DNA of 64,000 bases from Methylorubrum rhodesianum (GTDB lineage Bacteria > Pseudomonadota > Alphaproteobacteria > Rhizobiales > Beijerinckiaceae), in assembly GCF_014199985.1 (NCBI RefSeq), contig NZ_JACHOS010000003.1, positions 382,337-446,336 of the forward strand, written 5' to 3'. This document shows, piece after piece, positions 54,886-62,595 of the stretch (positions within the stretch are counted from its first letter, which is position 1; the number at the start of each line of letters is the position of its first letter). The notes under the pieces were generated by a model, which searched no databases, was not told the origin of the DNA, and worked only from the letters and a program-made list of their open reading frames with translations. A program made the translations under genes and the position numbers.

Positions 54886-56277
54886 CTACAGGGCGATCCG
54901 CTGCGGGATCGCGTCCCGCGATCCATGCCGCTGCGCCCGTTCGAGGGCGGGCTCGGGCCATATGATCGCATCGGTGGAGGCGACCTCGGGCGGCTTCACC
55001 GCCGGGATGATCGGACCCTGGCGCAACAGGATCGGATGCGGCTCCGGCGCCGGCACCACGGGGGCCGGCCGCATCGCGGCGGGCCGCAGGCTGCGCTCCA
55101 TGAAGCCGCGCATCAGCGGCACGATGTCCTGCCGGAAGCGCGAGCCGTTGAAGATGCCGTAATGCCCGGCGCCCGGCTGCATGTGGTAGGTCTTGGCCGC
55201 CTCGGGCAAATTGACGGCGAGATCGAGCGCGGCCCTCGTCTGGCCGAGGCCGGTGATGTCGTCCTTCTCGCCCTCCACCGCCATCAGATGGCAGCGGCGG
55301 ATCGCGCCGAGATCGACTGGGTCGCCGCGGTGGCGCAGGGTGCCGCGGGGCAGGTCGTGACCGATGAAGACCCGATCGATCGTCTCGAGGTAGAATTCGG
55401 CGGTCAGGTCCATCACCGCGAGATACTCGTCGTAGAAGGCCCGGTGGCGGGCGGCGGAATCGCCGTCGCCGCGCACGAGATGGTCGAACATCGCGTGGTG
55501 GGCGTCCCGGTGCCGCTCAAGGTTCATCCCCATGAAGCCGGCAAGCTGCAGGAAGCCCGGATAGACCGCGCGTCCCGCGCCCGGATAGCCGGGCGGCACG
55601 GTGTGGATGCAGTGCCGCTCGAACCAGGCGAAGCCCTTCTCCTGGGCGAGAGCGTTGACGGCGGTGGGCGAGCGGCGGGTATCGACAGGCCCGCCCATCA
55701 GCACGGCCGAGCGCGGCACGAGCGGGTGATCCTCCGCCTCCATCCGGGCGATGGCGGCGAGCACCGGCACGGAGGGCTGGCACACCGCCGCGACGTGCAG
55801 GTCCGGCCCCAGCGCCGCGAACAGGTCGGTGCAGGTGTCGATGTAGTCGTCGAGCCCGAACCGGCCGGCGCGCGCCGGCACCTGGCGGGCATCGGTCCAA
55901 TCGGTGATGAAGACCTGATGGCTGTCGAGGAAGGCCTCGACCGTGCCGCGCAGCAGCGTGGCGTAATGGCCCGACATCGGCGCGACGATCAGGAGCTTCG
56001 GCTTGGCCTCGAGCGCCGCGGAAGGCTCGCCGAAGGCGATCACGCGGCAGAAGGGGCGCTCCCAGACGATCCGCTCGCTCACGCCGAGCCCGAAGGCGGG
56101 CTTGGCATAGACGCGGGTGGCGCGCTCGAACATCTCGCAGCCAGCGGCCACGGTGCGGCTGTGGGGGGCGTAGGCGAGAGGATTGAACGGGTTCTCGCAG
56201 GCAAGCCGGGTGGCTTCCGCCGCCAGGCGCATCGGTGCGAGCATGAGATGGCCAGCCTCATAAAGAGGGTACAGCAT
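54886..56277 (-). CDS. phaZ: intracellular polyhydroxyalkanoate depolymerase
   Basis: A 463-residue alpha/beta hydrolase that mobilises stored poly-hydroxybutyrate granules. It begins MLYPLYEAGHLMLAPMRLAAEAT, as family members do. Conserved KLLIVAPMSGHYATLLRGTV and FITDWTDARQVP precede the nucleophile region CQPSVPV (a Cys in place of the lipase-box Ser, as in Ralstonia-type PhaZ), and a terminal GAGHYGIFNG supplies the catalytic His. The last about 50 residues are Pro-rich. The start at 56277 is preceded by AGGGAAG. Confidence 0.93.
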   Translation of the reverse strand: MLYPLYEAGHLMLAPMRLAAEATRLACENPFNPLAYAPHSRTVAAGCEMFERATRVYAKPAFGLGVSERIVWERPFCRVIAFGEPSAALEAKPKLLIVAPMSGHYATLLRGTVEAFLDSHQVFITDWTDARQVPARAGRFGLDDYIDTCTDLFAALGPDLHVAAVCQPSVPVLAAIARMEAEDHPLVPRSAVLMGGPVDTRRSPTAVNALAQEKGFAWFERHCIHTVPPGYPGAGRAVYPGFLQLAGFMGMNLERHRDAHHAMFDHLVRGDGDSAARHRAFYDEYLAVMDLTAEFYLETIDRVFIGHDLPRGTLRHRGDPVDLGAIRRCHLMAVEGEKDDITGLGQTRAALDLAVNLPEAAKTYHMQPGAGHYGIFNGSRFRQDIVPLMRGFMERSLRPAAMRPAPVVPAPEPHPILLRQGPIIPAVKPPEVASTDAIIWPEPALERAQRHGSRDAIPQRIAL

Positions 56278-56601
56278 GCGAGCGCTTCCCTGGAGCAGCT
56301 CGCTTGACCCAAGCTGTCCTTTTCTTGCGTTGGTGGAAGGTGCAACTCGCGGGCCCGAGAAAAGGTTTCGTTTGTACAAGATCCCCCTGTTGATGGCGCC
56401 GCCCGAGCTTGAGGATGGACTAGCAAAAACGGAAGAGCCCGCCGTCCTCGATTGCCTTGAGCCGTGAGGGTCATCGCGGGCGCACACGTAACATTCACTC
56501 GACATTGCGAGTTACGCGAGGGCGACAGGCGGAACAGGCAGCCCGCATCATCGCGGACCGACTTGTCTAACGCGGCCGACGGCTTTTGCCGCGAAAGCGC
56601 G

Positions 56602-56795
56602 GTTTCAAACCGCTCCCGGTCGATGGGGTCGGTTCGATCCCTGCAGCCGTCCTTCCGGGGTGCCGAAGGCGGACCCGGAATCCACGATGACCCTGACGTG
56701 GCCGTATTTCCCGCATCCCGGGTGGATTCCGGGGACCGCTCCGCGGCCCGGGATGACGGGCCGCGGCCCCGACGCGATCGTGCGGAAGTCGTTTC
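56602..56795. repeat. long imperfect palindromic repeat, copy B
   Basis: Inner arms CTTCCGGGGTGCCGAAGGCGG...GGAATCCAC and GTGGATTCCGGGG...CGGGATGACGGG (about 56651-56760) and weaker outer arms (CCGCTCCCGGTCGAT / ATCGTGCGGAAGTCG) match copy A at 26123-26314 in order and spacing. Its right end reaches the stop of the aldehyde dehydrogenase gene. Nothing else is seen between phaZ and that gene. Confidence 0.75.
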
Positions 56796-58227
56796 AGGTG
56801 TTGGCCTGGGTGATGAACTTCGTCACGAGATACGCCTCGATCGCCTCCGCGCCGCCCTCGCTGCCGTAGCCGGAATCCTTGACGCCGCCGAAGGGCGTCT
56901 CGGGGAGTGCGATGCCGTGATGGTTGATCGAGATCATGCCGGACTCGACCCCCTCGCCGATCCGGTTCGCCCGGGCGGCCGAGCGGGTATAGGCGTAGGC
57001 CGCGAGCCCGTAGGGCAGGCGGTTGGCCTCGCTGAGCGCCTCGTCGTCCTCCGCAAAGCGCCGGATCGCGGCGATCGGTCCGAACGGCTCCTCGTTCATG
57101 ATGCGCGCATCGAGCGGCACGTCGGCGAAGACGGTGGGCTCGAAGAAGTGCCCGCGGTTGCCGACGCGGCTGCCGCCGGTGAGGAGCCGCGCGCCCTTCG
57201 CCTCGGCATCGGCCACGAAGGCCTCCATCGCCTCGACCCGACGGCCGTGGACGAGCGGACCCATCTGCGTCGCGGGATCGAGACCGTCGCCGACCTTGAG
57301 CGCGCGTGAAGCCGCGACGAACCCGTCGACGAAGCGATCATACACCCGCTCCTGCACGAGGAAGCGGGTCGGGGCGACGCAGACCTGCCCGGCATTGCGG
57401 TACTTGTTGGCGGCGAGCACCCGCACCGCTGTGTCGACATCGGCATCGTCGAACACGATCGCCGGGGCGTGACCGCCGAGTTCCATCGTCGCCCGCTTCA
57501 TGTGCTGACCGGCCAGCGCCGCGAGCTGCTTGCCGACCGCGGTCGAGCCGGTGAAGGTGATCTTGCGGATCACCGGGTGCGGGATGAGGTAACCGGAGAT
57601 CGCGGCCGGATCGCCGTAGACGAGGGCGAGAGCCTCGCCCGGCACGCCGGCGTCGAGGAAGGCGCGCACCAGTTCGGCGCAGGAGGCCGGGGTGTCCTCG
57701 GGCCCCTTGAGGATGACCGGGCAGCCGGTGCAGAGCGCCGCCGAAAGTTTCCGCACGGCTTGGTTGATCGGGAAGTTCCACGGCGTGAAAGCCGCCACCG
57801 GTCCGACCGGCTCGCGGGTGACGATCTGGAGCACGCCCTCGGCGCGGGCGGGGATGACCCGGCCGTAGGCGCGCCGTCCCTCTTCCGCGAACCACTCGAT
57901 GATGTCGGCGGCGACGCCGGTCTCGATGCGCGACTCGGCCAGCGGCTTGCCCTGTTCGAGGGTCATGGTGCGGGCGATCGCCTCCGCGCGCTCGCGCATC
58001 AGGGCCGCGGCCCGGCGCAGCACCTTGGACCGATCGAAGGCGGAGACCCGCCGCCAGGTGGCGAAGCCGCGCCCGATCGCCTCCAGCGCCTCGTCGAGAT
58101 CGGCTTGGCTGGCGACGGCGACCCGTCCGATCGGCTCACCCGTGGCCGGGTTGAGGATGGACAGGGTCTCGCCGCCGCTGCCGGAGCGCCACCGGCCGGC
58201 GATGTGAAGCGAAACGTCGAGATCCAT
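56794..58227 (-). CDS. NAD(P)-dependent aldehyde dehydrogenase, succinate-semialdehyde type
   Basis: A 477-residue aldehyde dehydrogenase: cofactor-binding FTGSTAVGK, general base Glu in MELGGHAP, nucleophile Cys in NAGQVCVAP, and [11 protein letters not shown] near the end. The overall pattern ([27 protein letters not shown]) is that of the GabD-like group; substrates could include succinate semialdehyde, glycolaldehyde or other aldehydes. No gabT or regulator is adjacent, so the pathway is not defined. Confidence 0.9.
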   Translation of the reverse strand: MDLDVSLHIAGRWRSGSGGETLSILNPATGEPIGRVAVASQADLDEALEAIGRGFATWRRVSAFDRSKVLRRAAALMRERAEAIARTMTLEQGKPLAESRIETGVAADIIEWFAEEGRRAYGRVIPARAEGVLQIVTREPVGPVAAFTPWNFPINQAVRKLSAALCTGCPVILKGPEDTPASCAELVRAFLDAGVPGEALALVYGDPAAISGYLIPHPVIRKITFTGSTAVGKQLAALAGQHMKRATMELGGHAPAIVFDDADVDTAVRVLAANKYRNAGQVCVAPTRFLVQERVYDRFVDGFVAASRALKVGDGLDPATQMGPLVHGRRVEAMEAFVADAEAKGARLLTGGSRVGNRGHFFEPTVFADVPLDARIMNEEPFGPIAAIRRFAEDDEALSEANRLPYGLAAYAYTRSAARANRIGEGVESGMISINHHGIALPETPFGGVKDSGYGSEGGAEAIEAYLVTKFITQANT

Positions 58228-58433
58228 GAGCCATCTCCGCGGAAGGGACGGCTCTCATATAGGCGCTGCACGCCCCTTCGGGCACGGTCGGCGGCGATCC
58301 GATCGCGCCGTCAGCGCGGACTGGACGGCAGGGACCGCGCCCGCGATGCACCCGCGCTTCCAGACCTTCAGGCCGGCGCCGTTCTGTGTGAGATCGTTGT
58401 GTAAAACGGGGTCGATCACCGACCGCCGAAAAG

Positions 58434-58471
58434 CACCAACTCTTTGCTCCGAAACGGGAAAGAGTTTGGTG
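58434..58471. terminator. hairpin at the island edge
   Basis: CACCAACTCTTT (58434-58445) and AAAGAGTTTGGTG (58459-58471) form a long stem with one unpaired base and a 13-nt loop. It overlaps the CCA end of the tRNA remnant. Confidence 0.55.
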
Positions 58472-58491
58472 CGGCCAAGAGGACTCGAACC
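58467..58491 (-). other. tRNA 3'-end remnant (attachment site)
   Basis: On the minus strand these 25 bases read GGTTCGAGTCC then the acceptor 3' half and CCA, that is the T-loop and 3' end of a tRNA. The bases 5' of it cannot form a T-stem, D-arm or anticodon arm, so only the 3' end is present. This is the usual scar of integration into a tRNA gene. A GCGGCCA acceptor would fit a Leu-type tRNA, which is only a guess. GC content falls sharply to the right. Confidence 0.7.
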
Positions 58492-58683
58492 ATCATTTTA
58501 CTGTCGGCTCGAAGCTAAGGACGACTCAATTGACCGTATTGTGCTAGAGTTTGGTGTATCCGTCAAGCGAACCTAGTTCATCGTTATTCAAGATGCATAG
58601 AAGGTTCTGCGAGTGAGATCGGGCATCAGGCTTGGCTCTTAACGATCAACATGCTAGCCGGCCTTAAGGTAGTAGAGAGAATT

Positions 58684-59469
58684 CTAGAATAATGTCGTCT
58701 GTAAGATTGGGTCCAGGCGAACGACGCCGATGATCATCCATTGCCAGTTCCGCTGAGAATGAGTTCCCATCGCCAAGACCATACCTTTTCTTGGGTATTC
58801 CTCATTAAACTTACTCGCCATCCACTCTAACGCGGCCTGTTCGCCAAGCTCAGTGCGCCGTTTCATGAATGTGGCTTCAATCTCCCAATCATGGCATCGA
58901 GCCTCGTGGGCGCCATCTGCATCTCTATAACTATAATAGAAATCGAAAGGTGCCGGCTCACGAGGGACAACTCGTCTGCCGCCGAACAAGTCATTGGAAG
59001 ACTCTAATCGCTCGTAGTCTCGGCGGACTTTTTCGATCTCAGACGCAGACTTCTTCTTCCAGTAGAACTTCGGCTCGTCCGGTCGAACAAGTGCGAGACT
59101 TCGCCCTTCCGAGTATTCCTTCTTCGTGCTGTCAACAATCGCGCGACTCAAGAAACGTCCTTTCTCGCTATCACGCAGCTTGCCCGTAATTTCGATGCTG
59201 TCAGGGTTCACACGTCTAGACTCGGCGCGCCGATCTTTGGATGTTTCAGGCAGCCGCCAGCCGAAACGGATACGGTCCCATCGTCCAAACTGTTTCGCAT
59301 GTTCGAGTTGTCTAAATGTAACTGGATATAGTCTAAGCCACCGGCCGTACTCGTCGATAGCTGCTACACAGACCGTTTCACCATAAACTCCGCCGGCCTG
59401 AGGCAAGGCTTTTACAAGAACTACAGCCTGCGTTTCACCCGACCTCGATAGCTCTGGCCTGTTGCTCAT
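58684..59469 (-). CDS. uncharacterised protein paired with DUF488
   Basis: A 261-residue cytoplasmic protein. Its N-terminal half reads AVVLVKALPQAGGVYGETVCVAAIDEYGRWLRLYPV, which looks like a beta-barrel (OB-like) domain that recurs next to DUF488 genes. The second half is charged and contains CHDWEIE and WMASKFNEEYPRKG. No enzyme motif recognised. The start at MSNRPEL overlaps the end of the DUF488 gene by 35 bp, so the two are translationally coupled. It lies 190 bp inside the island. Confidence 0.65.
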   Translation of the reverse strand: MSNRPELSRSGETQAVVLVKALPQAGGVYGETVCVAAIDEYGRWLRLYPVTFRQLEHAKQFGRWDRIRFGWRLPETSKDRRAESRRVNPDSIEITGKLRDSEKGRFLSRAIVDSTKKEYSEGRSLALVRPDEPKFYWKKKSASEIEKVRRDYERLESSNDLFGGRRVVPREPAPFDFYYSYRDADGAHEARCHDWEIEATFMKRRTELGEQAALEWMASKFNEEYPRKGMVLAMGTHSQRNWQWMIIGVVRLDPILQTTLF

Positions 59470-59932
59470 TTCGCCGAGACGATGCCTCTGGTGGGACCGC
59501 AAGGTGATTCGCGGTAAATAAACCTAGAGCTTCCATCTGGTGGATCACAAGTAGGCGGTGGCAGACCTCAGGGTCGCGTTCGAAGCACATAAGTGCCGAT
59601 CTGCTCGTCTTCGCGATAGCAACAGCCTCTGAGAGGCCGTGCTGTGCTTGGGGCGTGGCAAGGTGGGAGAGATATATGCTTCGAAATGAATCCATCTGTC
59701 CTGCACGTGCGGCTTCCCTGCCAGCTTTAGGGTCGCCTAGAGACTGGATATGAGTGTAGGAAATGCCGTGCAGTGCTAATGCAGCCTTTAGAACATGCTT
59801 CGAAAACCCACGCTTGCGCGAGATCGGTCGTTCCCTGACATCGATCAGATGTTGAACGTCATGCGCCAGCAACGTGTGGATGAAGGCTTCTTGATGCGTG
59901 CCTTCGTAGCCGATGGTGTGAATCGTTTGCAC
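59435..59932 (-). CDS. DUF488 family protein
   Basis: A 165-residue protein with the DUF488 landmarks IHTIGYEG near the N-terminus, LIDVRERPISRKRGFSK, YTHIQSLG and the C-terminal CFERDPEVCHRLLV with paired Cys/His residues. The family is widespread and of unknown activity; the conserved Arg/Cys/His suggest an enzyme. With the following gene it forms a two-gene unit in a defence-type island. Confidence 0.85.
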   Translation of the reverse strand: MQTIHTIGYEGTHQEAFIHTLLAHDVQHLIDVRERPISRKRGFSKHVLKAALALHGISYTHIQSLGDPKAGREAARAGQMDSFRSIYLSHLATPQAQHGLSEAVAIAKTSRSALMCFERDPEVCHRLLVIHQMEALGLFTANHLAVPPEASSRRNEQQARAIEVG

Positions 59933-60177
59933 CTGCGTCCTCGGTTGGCACAGCCGTTCTTGATACCTGTCCGGTATCCACCATGCAGCAGATGACCACC
60001 AGCCCGATCACCCGCAACTCGGGCAGTCTGCGATGGCCTATCTTCCAAAGGTTGCATAAGTTTCGCAGCATCAACTCATAGTGATGTGATCTGTCCATAT
60101 CGGCTCGGGTACGGCTGTTAAATCAGGGTGCACCGTATGGTGACGTAACATCGCCTCCGATCCTCCCTAAGCGCGAG

Positions 60178-60212
60178 CGTAACATCAGGATTGCTTATCG
60201 CCTGATGTTACG
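60178..60212. promoter_or_regulatory. res-like palindrome upstream of the recombinase
   Basis: CGTAACATCAGG (60178-60189) and CCTGATGTTACG (60201-60212) are a perfect 12-bp inverted repeat with an 11-bp spacer. A third partial copy, GACGTAACATCG, lies at about 60142-60153, and GGTGAC/GTCACC flank the group. It resembles a multi-subsite binding region for the recombinase encoded 35 bp downstream. The rest of 59933-60246 holds no gene. Confidence 0.6.
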
Positions 60213-60246
60213 ATATCGTCACCCGCTCTAGACCTTGGAGTGACAG

Positions 60247-60810
60247 TTGGCGAGGATCGGGTATGCGAGATGCAGTTCTGAGGACCAATCGCTCGACATT
60301 CAGATCGAACGACTCAAGGCCGAGGGATGCCAGCCAATCCGATCAGAGAAGGTGTCCGGTGCTTCGCGTGATGGTCGCACCGAACTGGCCGCAATCCTCG
60401 ATTTCGTCCGCGAGGGTGACGAGTTGGTTGTGGTCCGTGCTGACAGGCTCGGCCGTGACACGCGTGACGTTCTCAACATCGTCCACGAACTCGATCAGCG
60501 TGGCGCCTACCTGACCGTTCTTGACCCGCACGTCTCAACCCGTGGCGAGAGTGGGAGGATCGTGCTGACCGTCCTTGGGATGGTAAGTCAGATGGAGCGC
60601 CGCTTCATCCTCGAACGTCAGCGGGAGGGTATCCAGGCCGCGAAGGCGAAAGGTGTCTACAAAGGTGGAACACGGCGGCTGGATCGAGAGAAGGTGCTGG
60701 CGATGAAGGCTGAGGGTCACGGACCGGCCGCCATTGCCAAGGCTGTCGGATGCTCACGGATGCAGGTCTATCGGATCATCGGCTCGTTGCCGGCTCCATC
60801 TGGCTCATGA
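60247..60810 (+). CDS. serine recombinase (resolvase/invertase family)
   Basis: A 187-residue small serine recombinase. The nucleophile Ser is in YARCSSEDQ (residue 10), followed by VVVRADRLGRDTRD, the long E helix (ESGRIVLTVLGMVSQMERRFILERQREG) and a C-terminal helix-turn-helix (GPAAIAKAVGCSRMQVYRII). TTG start at position 60247, which gives the proper MARIGYAR start. Likely acts at the palindromes just upstream for resolution or inversion of the element. Confidence 0.9.
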   Translation: MARIGYARCSSEDQSLDIQIERLKAEGCQPIRSEKVSGASRDGRTELAAILDFVREGDELVVVRADRLGRDTRDVLNIVHELDQRGAYLTVLDPHVSTRGESGRIVLTVLGMVSQMERRFILERQREGIQAAKAKGVYKGGTRRLDREKVLAMKAEGHGPAAIAKAVGCSRMQVYRIIGSLPAPSGS

Positions 60811-60886
60811 CAGAAACAGAGCGACAACAGACGGCCTGCTGACTCGGATAATCCGTTCTGCCTCACGACTAATGAGCTATTCCCTG

Positions 60887-61510
60887 CTAGCTACGCTTTA
60901 AGGTGGGCGGCAGAAACTTATCAATTTCCCCAGGATTGAAGGTGTAATCCTCCAACTTCTGCAATCCTTTCTGAGCAAGCCTGTATGCTTTAGGAGTAGT
61001 GCCCGGAGCTGACTTATAGATTGCAGCAAGTTCGTTTTGAAGATTGTCGCGTCTTTCCCGAGCCACCTCGTCGCTGATCGCCCCACTCGAAAGATCAGTC
61101 AGCAAGGACAGGTATGACTCTCGAATGGCCCAAATATCAGCAGCGGTATCCCGATGCTTCTGCGCGGTTGCACCAGGATCAAACCCCTTCATGTACCCTG
61201 AAATGAAGAGAGTAATCGTAGATACGAACGCTGTCAGAGCCTTCAACCAGATATCATCTGTGAAGAGTACTGCGAGCGCCCCCGATGTCGTTACCGCAGA
61301 CAATACGATCTGCCATATCTTGAGCCGCCTAAGCGTCGCAGAACATATGTCGCCTTGCTTCTCGTGAGTCTTGTGCGAATACACTACTCGAGCGAAGCAT
61401 TCTCGCACCTGCCCCTCGAGCGTTACAGTCGCCTCACGTTTAGGGGTAGGTTGGGCCAAAAATCTCTCTCCACTTGTTGCGGGCGGTTGCAGGTCGGTCA
61501 TTGGATTCAT
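60887..61510 (-). CDS. SLATT-domain two-helix effector
   Basis: A 207-residue protein with two adjacent hydrophobic helices (about residues 64-84 and 88-106) separated by FTDDIW, then the soluble helix KGFDPGATAQKHRDTAADIWAIRESYLSLLTDL typical of SLATT domains. SLATT proteins are predicted membrane-pore effectors opened by a cyclic nucleotide signal in CBASS-type immunity. Its start lies 71 bp inside the end of the nucleotidyltransferase gene; the two are therefore one transcript. Confidence 0.82.
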   Translation of the reverse strand: MNPMTDLQPPATSGERFLAQPTPKREATVTLEGQVRECFARVVYSHKTHEKQGDICSATLRRLKIWQIVLSAVTTSGALAVLFTDDIWLKALTAFVSTITLFISGYMKGFDPGATAQKHRDTAADIWAIRESYLSLLTDLSSGAISDEVARERRDNLQNELAAIYKSAPGTTPKAYRLAQKGLQKLEDYTFNPGEIDKFLPPTLKRS

Positions 61511-62321
61511 GGCTGATAGCGCTCAGTGCATCTCCATACGATGCGCCAGCTTGTCTCTGGAAATTACCCTTTTTAAAAACATATGAGCTGCTTCCTGGCG
61601 CACGCCAATATGTCTGACTAGTATCAATCTGCGATAGGTACAGTAAGAAGTCCCGTATCAGAAAGTCGTGATACAGGTATGACTTATCGCTGTAGGGCCA
61701 GCCGGCGATAAATTGATAAGCGAGTGTATCGATTAACATACCGCTCATTGGCACGCTGTGTCGATCCCGCCAGATGCGCGCCATACGGCAGACTGCTTTC
61801 AAGTTGCCGTTTGCGTTCGCTTTATCTCGTGCGGCGAAGGCCGCCATTTCTCCGCGCGGATCGCATATTCTCCAACTTCCACCCGAATTAGAATCAGCGA
61901 AGGTGAATGTATTGCTGGTGTTTACAAAGACGGGAAGGAACTCAAAGCGGATGCCGTCATCGAAGTTCACGGCTATGATCTGCCCATCCGCGCCTACGTA
62001 AGACGTCGAATAGGTGCGCCCGACTGACTGCTTTACTTCCTGTAATAGCGCCGATTGACCATTTGTCTGATACGAATTGTACTTGTGATACATCGCGTTG
62101 GGAAGGGTAAATGCAACATCTAGATCACTTACGCCATTCGCTGCTGTGTCGCGCCCATAAGAGCCAACATACAAGCTGTGCGCCGTTTCCGAATCTGTAT
62201 TCCAGAAGTCTTTGTTCAACTGCCTGGTAATCCGCCTGTAGCGATACGAGATTGTCCCGACCGTAGCGGATGGGATCAAGTAGTTGGCTCGGAAAGCTCG
62301 GAAGTTGTCGGCGACGCTCAT
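61440..62321 (-). CDS. SMODS/CD-NTase-type cyclic oligonucleotide synthase
   Basis: A 293-residue nucleotidyltransferase: helix-loop GSYGRDTAANGVSDLDVAF (residues 53-71) with the metal-binding D66/D68, and the third acidic residue as Glu127 in RFEFLP. The C-terminal OAS-like helical domain contains RMARIWRDRH. It would make a cyclic di- or trinucleotide on phage sensing and so activate the SLATT partner encoded after it. The start at MSVADNFRAF is chosen because the 24 residues upstream are hydrophobic and not family-like. Confidence 0.83.
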   Translation of the reverse strand: MSVADNFRAFRANYLIPSATVGTISYRYRRITRQLNKDFWNTDSETAHSLYVGSYGRDTAANGVSDLDVAFTLPNAMYHKYNSYQTNGQSALLQEVKQSVGRTYSTSYVGADGQIIAVNFDDGIRFEFLPVFVNTSNTFTFADSNSGGSWRICDPRGEMAAFAARDKANANGNLKAVCRMARIWRDRHSVPMSGMLIDTLAYQFIAGWPYSDKSYLYHDFLIRDFLLYLSQIDTSQTYWRAPGSSSYVFKKGNFQRQAGASYGDALSAISHESNDRPATARNKWREIFGPTYP

Positions 62322-62595
62322 TGCAAGACCCTGCCATATCTCGCAGTTTCTGGCTAGAACGAAAGCGGAACCTGTCGCGGTTATCACGAACAATCCTACT
62401 TCATTTCACGGCTGCCGACTCATTAGAATATCGAATCAGTTTCCTCGCGTTCCAGTAGTTTATTGGCTAAGGCTTATAAGGCAAAACGTATGCGTGAATA
62501 AGTTGACAGACATGATGCATGGAAAAGGAGCGCAACTAGCTAATTCTTACTTGTGAATGTTGCAATGATGTGTTATATCGCGTTCGGAGGCTCCC
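62322..62595. other. AT-rich divergent promoter region
   Basis: No gene. Low-GC sequence between the leftward CBASS-type pair and the rightward phosphatase fusion; TTGACA (62500-62505) lies about 95 bp before the fusion gene. CGTTCGGAGGCTCCC holds the ribosome site of that gene. Confidence 0.45.

Noticed and set aside
51553..56307. A 1584-codon open frame on the plus strand across the FAD dehydrogenase and phaZ genes
   Set aside because: It is the antisense shadow of high-GC minus-strand genes; composition is His/Arg/Gly-rich with no domain, while the minus strand shows clear FAD, Fe-S and PhaZ motifs.
58434..58560. A possible complete tRNA at the island edge
   Set aside because: Only the T-loop and acceptor 3' end are present; no D-arm, anticodon arm or matching 5' acceptor strand can be drawn.
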